A stretch of 64,000 bases of DNA from Tamarix chinensis (taxonomy: Eukaryota; Streptophyta; Magnoliopsida; Caryophyllales; Tamaricaceae): contig CM060171.1 in NCBI GenBank assembly GCA_030549775.1, positions 146,526,859-146,590,858 of the forward strand, read 5' to 3'. The notes below the pieces were generated by a model. That model had not been told where the DNA came from. It saw nothing but the letters and a program-made list of their open reading frames with translations, and searched no databases. The translations under genes were made by a program, and so were the position numbers. Positions 38,990-49,400 of this stretch are shown piece by piece (position 1 is the first letter of the stretch; each line of letters opens with the position of its first letter).

Positions 38990-40920
38990 GCAGGAGATGA
39001 ATAATTATATTATAATAATGGCAACAGATGAATAGTTATATGACAGCAAATAAATATTATGAACCTATACATATGGTGCTTGACTGGTTTATGCACTTAT
39101 ATAATGTATTAATTATTTATATTATTTATTTATTAATATGCAGTAGATGAAGAGTTTGAAAACTCAATTAATACGTAGGAGATGAATAATTGGTGCATAT
39201 ATTTAGGTAATTAATTAAGAAAATACTTGATTAATACTTCATAAATTTAGTTATATGCATTTGCTGCATGTAGGATAAGAATAGTTATATTATATTAATG
39301 GCAGCAGATGCATATGTATTGTTTGACTGGTTTATGCACTTCATTTGGTGTATTGATTATTTATCAATTATTTATATGTTAATATGTAGGATATGAATAG
39401 TTTGACAATTCAATTAATACACATAAAATGAATAGTTGGTTGCATATGTTCAAGTAATTAATTAAGAAAATATTTGATTAATACTTTATTAAAATTAGTT
39501 GTTTGACATAGATACAATAAATAAATAATTATATACATTTATTGTACATAAGAGATGAATATTCACATTGTATTAATGGACATATGCATGTAAATCAAAT
39601 GAATATGCACTTTATTTGGTGTATTAATTATTAATATATTCAAATGTAGAAATAGTCCAACAATTTAATTAATACACAGAAAATGAATAATTTTCTATAT
39701 ATGTTCAGATAATTAATTAAGAAAATATTTGATTAGAAAATATTTAATTAATACTTTATTAAAATTAGTTGTTTGACATATGTGCACCAAATAAATAGCT
39801 ATATATATTTAATGCACATAGGAGATGAATAGTCGCATTATATTAATGAATAGTTATATTAATTATTCCATCTTATTAAGTAGTATAATATATGACACTT
39901 TATATAGTGTAATAATTATTTATATTATTCATTTATAATATGTAGAAGATGAAGAGTTTGACAACTCAATTAATACGCAGGAGATGAATAGTTAGCTGCA
40001 TATGTTTAGGTAATTAATTAAGAAAATACTTATTAATACTTCATTAAAATTAGTTATATGCATTTACTACACATAGGATATAAATAGTTGCATAGTTTCT
40101 GCATATGTTTAGATAATTAATTAAGAAAATATTTGATTAATATTTTATTAAATTAGTTGTTCGATAAATGTGCAGCAAATGAATAGTTATATGTATTTAA
40201 TGCACATAGAAAATGAATAGTTGCATTATATTAATGAATAATTTTCAAATGTGCAACAATTCAATTAATACACAAGAAATGAATAGTTTTCTACATATGT
40301 TCAGATAATTAATTAATAAAATATTTGATTAAAAATATTTAATTAATACTTTATTAAAATTAGTTGTTCAACATATGTGCACCAAATAAATAGTTATATA
40401 TATTTAATGCACATAGGAGATGAATAGTCGCATTATATTAATAAATAGTTATATTAATTATTCCATCTTATTAATTAGCAATAATATATGGCACTTTATA
40501 TAGTGTATTAATTATTTATATTATTTATTTATTAATATGTAGAAGATGAAGAGTTTGACAACTCAATTAATACGTAGGAGATGAATAATTGGCTGCATAT
40601 GTTTAGGTAATTAATTAAGAAAATACTTAATTAATACTTCATTAAAATTAGTTATATGTATTTACTACACATAGGATATAAATAGTTGCATAGTTTTTTG
40701 CATATGTTTAGATAATTAATTAAGAAAATATTTGATTAATATTTTATTAAAATTAGTTGTTCGATAAATGTGCAGCAAATGAATAGTTATATGCATTTAA
40801 TGTACATAGGAAATGAATAGTTGCATTATATTAATGAATAGTTATATTAATTATTCCATCTTGTTAATTAGCAATAATAATAATTAGCAATAATATATGA
40901 CAGAAGTAATTTATAATTAG
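38990..40920. repeat. AT-rich tandem array inside the Helitron
   Basis: Repeated blocks built from CAATTAATACGCAGGAGATG, GGTAATTAATTAAGAAAATA and similar phrases. The clearest two units start at 39941 and 40538 (period 597 bp) and are nearly identical for about 300 bp and more. Earlier units are shorter or rearranged (starts at about 39137 and 39390). No coding capacity. Confidence 0.85.
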
Positions 40921-41000
40921 TAATAATGAATATAGTTTAGGCGGGAAAATTTGTCTGTATATTGTCTGCTAGACAACTCCCGTTTTTATATATATATAGA

Positions 41001-41437
41001 TTCGAAGCCTAACAAAAAAATTCCCCTCGGCGAAACCTGGGGAAAATTCCATCCTTATCCGACGCCGCGCAGAATCATTTACCGGTGGTTTCAGGCTTTC
41101 GGCACAAACGAAGTTCTGGAAAGATGAAACGGCTCGGTGAATAAGGCTCCATGCGGAGCGAGTTGAAGAGTTCGGATCGTGCTGCCAGTTTGGCTTTCCG
41201 TCCAAGAAAAGGACGACTAAAGGTAAAAGTCATGTGGGAAAGTTAATAGAAGGGCCCACCCGGCTCACGTCCCTAGGAATCGACTAAATAACGCCTTATT
41301 CTCTCTCCAAACCTAACCCACAAGTCGCAATCTCACGCGTTTGCTCATCTCCTTGTCTCCTTACTTTTAGAGTTAGGGTTTGCTGCGATGTCCTTCGATG
41401 TTCCCCTCCCGATCCCTCTCTTCTGAACGTTGATCAA
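41001..41437 (+). promoter_or_regulatory. Candidate RCD1 promoter and first (non-coding) exon
   Basis: GC content rises sharply here relative to both flanks. It contains a telo-box-like TTAGGGTTT (41373-41381) and a pyrimidine-rich leader typical of plant 5' UTRs. A GT donor is available at 41438 (GTAATT) or 41466 (GTAAAC). It is in the right direction for RCD1, and RCD1-type genes usually carry leader introns. The TATATATATATA just upstream (40987-40998) belongs to the Helitron end and could serve as a TATA element. No transcript evidence can be seen in DNA. Confidence 0.5.
41388..41426 (+). promoter_or_regulatory. Candidate upstream ORF 1 in the RCD1 leader
   Basis: ATG at 41388 opens a 12-codon frame (MSFDVPLPIPLF) ending at TGA 41424-41426, just before the putative leader donor. 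Relevant only if the transcript starts upstream of it. Confidence 0.35.
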
Positions 41438-42223
41438 GTAATTAATTCTTGATTTTAACGCTCCGGTAAACTTAGATCACTTTTTCTTCCTTGATGTAGT
41501 TAATTAATATCTATTTATTCTTTTTCGATTTCGTTGTTTTTCGTCTTGTTACATATTTTTAAAAATTCTCTTAGCAGTCTTCATCGAGTCGATTCTAATA
41601 TTTTCTGTCGTGGGTTACGTTGTTAATAATTTTTTTAAGTATTGGCTTGTTTGCTTTTTTATTTAGATGACTTTTGATTGATCATCTACGTTTGACTTTT
41701 TAAGTTGAATGACCTTATCCTACGATTTGGCCTTTAAAATCTTGCTTGATTTAAGTGTTTTGATCAGGATCTAATATGTTTCCGGACTTAGGTGTGGTTG
41801 TTTAATTGTTTTCATTTTGGCCTTCTTGTTTAGTGGTGGATTCAATCATTGAAGGGTGTATACCCGATATTTAAGCCTTCTCTAGCAGTGATTCGTTCTT
41901 TTTTTATTTTTTCAAACCATTTTCATCGATTAATTCATGTCAGCGCTTTTACTTTTACGTGGGTTTTTTTCAGTGGTGGTTGATTTGTTTTTGAGAGTAA
42001 GGATCTATCAATCATTTATCCACGAAGATTTTCTAAGTCTGGATTTCGTTTTCAACTCTTAAATGTTTAGTAAATTAACAGGTTTGGGTATTTGATATCT
42101 TGTATTATAGGTATATACAGAGGGAAGCGCTATGTACATATCAGAATCCAACTTTTATAGGTATGTTTTTATTTTCTAGTACTTGCCTGTCTTGTTTATT
42201 TGAATCTTAGGTATCCCTACTTG

Positions 42224-45200
42224 CAGTGAAGAAGCCAGACTATAATGTTCATGGGGTCCCAACAAATAACAAGCATATATCTAAATATAAAATAACAACA
42301 AAAATCATAACAATAATAATATATTTAATATTATCTATAATCATACATAGATATTCGTTTACAATTGTACTTGTCGAGGTTTCATATTTTGAAAGCGAGC
42401 TATGATAGTCTCATTACTAATAGTATCGGATACATCTTTTTCCGTACATGACATCAGACAATTATGTACCCATTCATCACACATACTATTCTGCAACTTG
42501 CTTTTGACAAAACTCATTGCTGAAAAAGTTATTTCAACAGTTAAGGTAGCTATCGGCAAAATCAAAGCTAGCTTCACAAGTATATAAACCAAAGGATACG
42601 TAGTGTGCTTCTTTGTTTCCACTAGCTTCTTTGAGAGATCACCAAGTCATTTTAATTCTGAAAATCTATTATCAGATCGAACATCCAAAATATAATTCTC
42701 AAGCTGATTGTCCAGTATAACAAGATCAACATAAAAAAACTCCTCGGGATAAAACTTTGTTAACCTAATCAATGATTCTTTGTCAAAAGGAGAAAATAAC
42801 TCCGATAGATTTAAGCATGCTACACAAGACAACAACGTAGTGCCTATCACATCAAAACGTGATTCAAGCTCCCTTAATTACAAGTCTAATATGCTGTAGA
42901 AGCAATCGAACTTGCAATGGTGCATATTTGTAAGAAATGGAGTTAATCGTTGTGACTTGTTTCCCGTAACATACCAATCATCCATATTCACCATCACAAT
43001 AATCTTACCGTGGCAAAATAAAGAAACTTCAACAATAAGATCTCCCATCCTTCATCCCACATGATTTGGAGGCGTTGTTTAGTTATTTGAACAAGTCTCA
43101 TGGCATTTACAATGTCTTGATCATGCTTTTGCAACATCTGGGACAAATCATTAGTGATACCTAGAATCCTTTTCATCAAATGTAGCACGAAAACACACTC
43201 AAAGGATATTAATAGATCTTTGAAAGCTCTAACCTCACCTTTCTGTCTACTTTTTGCATCTTTTTTCAAAAAATAAAGTACTTCAACAACAGGAGAAAAT
43301 AACTTTGAAAGAGACTTAAGTTGCGACCTCCAACGAGTATCTCCGGCCTTTGAAAGGGTTGATTCTTGATTCATTCCACACCCACGATCTATCTCTCCTA
43401 GATCAAATGTTTCTTCTATTTCGAGAGCACTTTTATCTCGAAGCATATCTCAACGTTTGTTAGATGATCCAATTACATTAACAACACCGATAACAATAAA
43501 GAACAACCAATCAACATCTTCATGAGACCTTGCAACTGCAACGAGGGCCAACTGAAGCTGATGAACAAAACAATGAACATAATAAGCTGAATTATTTTCA
43601 TTGTGAATCAAAGTCTTTTAACCTTCATATTCGCCTCTCATGTTGCTGGCACCATTATAGCCGTGTCCTCATATTCTTGATATGCATAATTTATATTTCT
43701 TTAACATTGTCTTAAGCGTTGCCTTAAGTGACATGACAGTTGTTTTAGCTACATGTGCAATACCAATGAATCTTTCCATCACAAAACCCCTACGATCCAC
43801 GTAATGTACAACAACCATTTGTTCTCTATATCATCAGATTCATCAATTAATATGCCAAAAATATCATCCCCTAGCTCCTTAATAATCTCATTATTTATTT
43901 CAGTTGCACAAGCATAAGCAATATCTTTTTGAACATTAGGAGAAGTCATCTGGCTATTTCTCAGAGCATTATTCAACATAAAACAAGCCACAGATGGATT
44001 AAGTTCTTGCAAAATTTTTAGGAGCTCATAAAAATTACCTTGGTTTTTTGAGCCATCTAATTCATCATTTTCTCGAAATCTTAGTCCTTGTTGAAGAGGA
44101 TGTCTAATAGCAATGATTGATGCTTCTAGACGAATATGATACTCATATTTCACTAGTTCGGATTGTTTTGACAAAACAACTTAAATGCCATGCTTTTGAT
44201 TCATCAAATTATTACATTTTTTCACAGGCCTGTTATGAGGACTATCACAATTACCAACATGAACTTCAAGCCTACCCTTTTTATTCCAACTTCCAAAACC
44301 TTGCTCCATAAATTATCACCACCGGCTTCGAATTCATGTTTGAACAAGTAACATGGTAAGAAAAAAGCAACATCTTTTGTTATACTATATTCTAATTAGA
44401 TATACTGATCAAACCAAGATGCAACAAAGCTTCGATTTTTTCTGGCAATAAGCTTAATTGGAAAATTGTGTGCATTAGGCTGGAAAGGACCAAGATGAAT
44501 ATAATCTCTCTTTACCTCATCTTGCTAATTTGGATGGAAATCTGAAATTTTTTTACCTCAAACTTGGATCAAGCTCTTGAGAGTTTAAATCCATCCAATT
44601 TCGTTGTGCTTGAGCTTGGTGAAGATACGAAGAAACTTGTTCATGAATCATAGGAGTAGGAACTGGGTGAGAACGATTCCCATTAGGCCCTTCTTTGTTT
44701 TTAGGTTGCTTTTGAAGATATTTCCACATACTAATTTGACAAAATGAAATCTGCAATTATCAATACAACAATACACAATATAGTAATGAACTAATTCATA
44801 TAGCCAAACTAATTCATGTAACCTAATTCATGTAACCACATGCTTTTGAAGATACGAACTGTATTACCCAATAATGAACTAATTCATATAGCCAAAATTA
44901 CACAATAATTCATACTATATTAATTCAACTAGAACATCACCTAATTCAGAAATATACAATAATTAAATAATTCATGTAACCCTAATTCAAGATTATTTTA
45001 CAATTGACATGAAAACAACAAGAAATTTACAATATCACAAATTCACAATAAAATCAAAAATGGAAACACAAACTAATTCAATTGACAAAAATTAGGTTAG
45101 ATTTACATTAAATAAAACACAAAATCACTCTCTACCTCTCTTTCTCTGGTTGTAAATCTATAAATTGCAATACGGGTGGTCGTTGGTTGGGGTGCAATGT

Positions 45201-45781
45201 AGGGCGGCGGCAGGCGGCGGCGGAGGCGGCGTGGTGTAGTGTAGAGGGCAAACCTCAGAGTAGTAGCGGTGGCTTCATCCCTGGTAACGCGGAGGTTGAA
45301 CTTCGGGAGTTCGTGAATGGTGGTGGGCTGCAGAATAAGTTGGTGGTGTGGGAGTGGGATGAAGTGACGAACGCCGTGGTTGAACGATGTCGATGGCGTT
45401 GGGCGGTGGAATAAGATGGAGTCGAAGTGTTGTCGAAGCCTCAAAGGCTTGGCTTGAACTTGAAGGTCAAAGGATATTGATAGGAAGGGGGGTGAGGGAC
45501 TGAGGATCGTGAGACACTGAGACTACATGAGGCATGCCTTGTGCGTGAGCCTTGAGGGATGGTTGGCTGGGCTGCTGGGGTCGGGCACCGTGAGGGGAAA
45601 AAAAAAGGGAAAAAAAAGAGGAAAAAATGTCCCAACGGGGATTCAAACTCATGACCCCTTGTATTCCAACCAATGCTTCAGATTTGGTTTTTTGGTATCT
45701 TACCGTGTATACATAATATATAATTTTAAAAAATCCATGAGTTTAGGTGATCCCATGGGCTCTTAATTGGCTCCGTCCCTG
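42224..45781 (-). mobile_element. TTF-type hAT transposon in the RCD1 leader intron
   Basis: 3558 bp with inverted ends CAGTGAAGAAGCCAGA on the left and CAGGGACGGAGCCAAT on the complementary strand of the right end. Flanked by CCTACTTG (42216-42223) and CCTACATG (45782-45789), an 8-bp duplication with one mismatch. Coding remains run on the minus strand and match TTF-type zinc-finger/hAT dimerisation proteins. Without this insertion the leader intron would be about 1.3 kb rather than about 4.9 kb. Confidence 0.92.
42359..44756 (-). pseudogene. Broken TTF-type hAT transposase
   Basis: Minus-strand fragments read in order. 44756-44553: Lys/Gln-rich N-terminus. About 44540-44400: GPFQPNAHNFP and SFVASWFDQY, the conserved linker before the TTF zinc finger in this family. 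44174-43779: a core piece with DIFGILIDES, the DDE-domain strand with the second-type Asp. 43446-42994: core with TRWRSQLKSL, the conserved TRW motif. 42850-42647 and 42622-42359: the C-terminal hAT dimerisation region (PIATLTVEITFSAMSFVK). Stops and frameshifts separate the pieces, so no active transposase is encoded. The element's right part (44757-45780) is leader or terminal sequence with low-complexity chance frames. Confidence 0.88.
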
Positions 45782-46311
45782 CCTACATGTCTTGTTCCAT
45801 GATGCATTTTTTTGGTTGTTGAGAGGAAAACAGGTGAATTGCTTAGTTTTTGGTTGTGGATTATGACAACAATTCTTTTTCTTATAGTCTAAGATATCTT
45901 GTTTGTTGAAGTCTCTATATTGTCAATGTGTTTATCATTCATCAACAATCAGTTCTTGTAGGGATGATGAGATTTTTTTCGGATGATACTCTATGCATGC
46001 CTTTTTCCCCCCTTGATGTCAGTGATCCGTGAATCCATGATACCTGATGTCATGGATCCTCCATAACTTTGTTCTAGGAACTTGCTTTGATGCATGAAGC
46101 TAATGTTTTGTTTCTTATTATAATGTCACTCATGCTTTGATATTTAGCTTATCTTGTTTTAGATGGTGGATGTTACTTTGTATGGTACTCTTCCTCAACT
46201 GTATTGCCTCATGTAGTTCTCTCTCTCTCTCTGTTCTTTTCCATGGATATTTTTATTGTTTCTAGTATGATTTTCCTGATGACATTTTACAAATTTTTCA
46301 GGACTAACAAA

Positions 46312-46353
46312 ATGTACTCAACGGCAACCTTATACAGTATACTTAGTAATTAG
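46312..46353 (+). promoter_or_regulatory. Candidate upstream ORF 2 in the RCD1 leader
   Basis: After a good acceptor (TTTTTCAG, exon start 46302), ATG at 46312 opens a 13-codon frame (MYSTATLYSILSN) ending at TAG 46351-46353, 75 bases before the RCD1 ATG. It would affect translation only if the acceptor at 46301 is used; a later acceptor (GGTTTCAG, about 46415) would remove it. Confidence 0.4.
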
Positions 46354-46428
46354 AGTTGTACAGTTCTTTCTATCTAGGCAACTTTTCAGCTATAAATCTG
46401 TTCATAGGGTTTCAGTCAGTAGTTACAA

Positions 46429-49400
46429 ATGGATGCAAAAATCGCAAAGGGATTGGGTAGTCGTCGTAGGGTTGTTGGCCTGAAGAAAAGGAAGCCAACA
46501 AAGTATGCTACTCATCTGCGTAAGGCTTCTTGTGCCGGAATATCACAGGTTTCTGCTTTCAAACCATCATCCGTGAAGCTTGGCAAGAGAAAGCGGCTTA
46601 ATGTCTGCAGGAATAGGTGCAAAAACCATACACTTGCTTCTAGCAGATCATTGGTCCGAAGTTGCACAAATTTCATGAAAAGTGGGTTGCCTGGACGTCT
46701 GATGACTTATCAGGACGGTGAGTGGGTTGATCTTTCATCTGAAATTGTTGAGGTCGTGGGAAAAGAGTTCGAGCATAAGAAGGCTGTTGCTGAAGTGAAT
46801 TTGAACGGTCGCCACTTTCTGCTCGATTTTTTGCATATGATCCATGTTGATATGGAAGCTGGTCTGGAGCATCCATTGGCATGGATTGATCAATCTGGGA
46901 GCCCTTTCTTTCCTGAGACTTATGCTGATGACAATGAAGAACATGTTTGCTGCTGTAATATTGCTCAGAATGATGATTTGTGGTATTCAGAGGCAAATGG
47001 TACACCTGAGATAAAGCTGCAGATAGACATTGATTTGAACGGTATTGGTGCCACAAATACTGTGGAATATTGTGGGGAGTCAAATCCGCTGGTGAAACGA
47101 ATTAAAGTAGTTGGAAACCCTGATTTTGGTGATGAGGTCGGTGACAGCTGTGATAGAGTGTCAGAAGCCAAGATAAATCAACAGGCACACATAGATTTAG
47201 ATATTGAGAGGAACTCAGCTGTTGGACATTTGGATTATGATGCGGTTAGGGGGCTGTTCTCTCGGGGCATGGACAGTGCTGAAAGTGCAGAAATAGTTGA
47301 AATTCGTCGGTGCTCTGCTCCTGTGTTGCGAGATCGAATGGAGCTTTTTCATAAACAGATTGAGATCACCAGAAAGTATCGCCAATCTGCAAATGTTCAC
47401 TATGCTTGGCTTGCTTCAGACAAAGCAGCATTATCAAACCTTGTAACGTATGGGGTTGGAAGTTTTGGAATTCAAAAAATCAAGCCTCCTTATGGTGTCG
47501 GTATTCATCTCACTGCTGCACATAGCTGTAACCTCAGGTTATATAGCCTTTTTTTTTCTTTTACTTTTTCTTTCCTGTATTCTCTTGCTCTCATTTAAAT
47601 TTGCTTGTATATGTTCAAAAATCTTCTGTAGTCCTGAATTATGTGAGGCATGAAAAATTTTTGGGGAGGGGATATGGTGGTTCTATGGTTCTAATTCTGC
47701 ATGGATAAGAATTCAAAGTGGACCAAAGTGCAAGGCAAAATGCAGTAAAATATCTGGTATTGTTTTGTGGAACACAGTGTGGGGATGCTACATGGCGTCG
47801 AAGAAGACCCGACTGTCCTATTTTGAGCATGTGCTGATGACATAGGGCCAATTTGTTCCAATTATAATGTTTCTTGGTTATCTCTGATTGTGGTATTCAA
47901 ATTTGTTATTGAGTGAATTTACTTCATGGAGAATTAGTACTTGTTTGGCTCCTTATTGAATCTCTGTCCATGTTCACAAATTGAGGAGAGATCGTCTATA
48001 TCCAGATAATTTGTAGCTTTGGCTTGCCGATGATTTGATCTGTGTTCTACACGCCACACCAATTGATGGGTTATTGTTCTTCACAACATTGAAAACGATC
48101 AATTTTGTTATGGAGGGTGTCTGTTGTGCCTGGATGAATTGTGTGGTGAGCTGAGAAAAAATGCCCAATAGGGTATGCCAGGAGGAAGATCTTGATGGCT
48201 TCTTTTGGGGTGCTGTGATTGGTACTGGCTGAATCTTGAAGTGCCTTTGAAGGAAACTTGGAAACAAATTGATAGTGTTCGGTACATCTTTGATGATGTC
48301 ATATTAGGCATGTTCAGTGCATTTTAACATCTGCAGATCAGTTGATCAGGATTGTATAGAGTTTGCTTTCTATATATTTATTTGATAGCTGCAATTGAGG
48401 CACATTGTGCCAAGCTGCTGCTGCTTCTTCTTATCTCCTCATACAGTTAAGATGATTTGATTCTTAAGGGTCGGCTTAACATGTTGTTTAAGCTATCAGC
48501 TGGTTGACACTTGACAATGTATGACTTTATGTATGCATGATCGAAGGATATATTTCTTTAAATTTTCCAATCCCCCGTTATCCTCCATGGTTTCTATGTT
48601 GGTGAACATAGTTACTATGGATCGAATCTTAAAATTATCTTTGTTGGCCACAAACATTCTCAATTAACTCATGGTTACTGGATTTAGAATATTAGTTATT
48701 TTTTGTCTTTACAGTGCGAAATATTGTGATGTTGACGAAAATGGTGTACGGCATATGGTCCTTTGTCGTGTGATTCTGGGAAATATGGAGCCAATTCAGC
48801 CAGGATCCAAGCAGTTTCACCCTGTTAGCGAGAGCTTTGACAGTGGCGTTGATGATCTTCAGAATCCCTTGCATTATGTTGTCTGGCTCATGAATGCTAA
48901 TACTCATATATTCCCAGAGTATTTTGTTAGTTTCAAGCTATCTTCAGATTGTGAAGGTGATATTCTATACCTACCCTTTTGATCACGACGATTAGATTAA
49001 ATTTATTTCCAATTTATACATTATATTATCATGTGTTCTCTATGTTGAAGATATTTTGTTATGCGTTGGTGATTGGTTGTCATTTCTGATCACATTTCTT
49101 TCAGTTATTTTTTATATATAAATGCTTGGATATGAGTTGGCTTTAATGTCTCAGAGCAAGGCTGTGGTGCCGTTGCTTGGGCGCACTTCCATTCAGTTGG
49201 ATTGATTCTTTCAAAACAGAAATTTATGCATCGCATAGTGAATGGCACAACTTTGCTTTGAGCGGTGCACAACTCTTTGTTTATTCTTTATTTGCTCGAC
49301 ATTCCAATTCCTTTGGGCTCTGATTTCAGCATTCAATTGTGTGCTTCCCAGGGCATCTGGCTGGAAATGCCAGCAAGGTTGAAGTCGCAACACTTGCACA

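Larger units (their letters stand above)
37774..41000 (-). mobile_element. Decayed Helitron
   Basis: On the minus strand the element begins TCTATATATA (41000 downward), a Helitron-type TC 5' end, and finishes in CTAG at 37777-37774, preceded nine bases earlier by the hairpin CCCGTGCATCTCACGGG (37803-37787). It sits between an A and a T on its strand, the usual Helitron target. There are no inverted ends and no target duplication, as expected. Inside are relics of a Pif1-type helicase C-terminus and of an RPA-like protein on the same strand, and a large AT-rich tandem array. Both relics have frame breaks, so the copy is not autonomous. Its 5' end lies about 250-450 bp upstream of the RCD1 leader. 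Confidence 0.85.

Noticed and set aside
40987..40998. TATATATATATA as a host TATA box
   Set aside because: It is the 5' terminus of the Helitron. It may be used as a promoter element, but it is not evidence for one by itself, so it is reported only as a possibility.
40969..41205. Minus-strand open frame of 78 aa near the RCD1 leader
   Set aside because: It overlaps the GC-richer promoter/leader region and crosses the Helitron end, starts in one element and ends in another, and has no recognisable domain.
44117..44311. Plus-strand open frames within the hAT element
   Set aside because: They are antisense shadows of the transposase remnant, whose minus-strand frames carry the family motifs.
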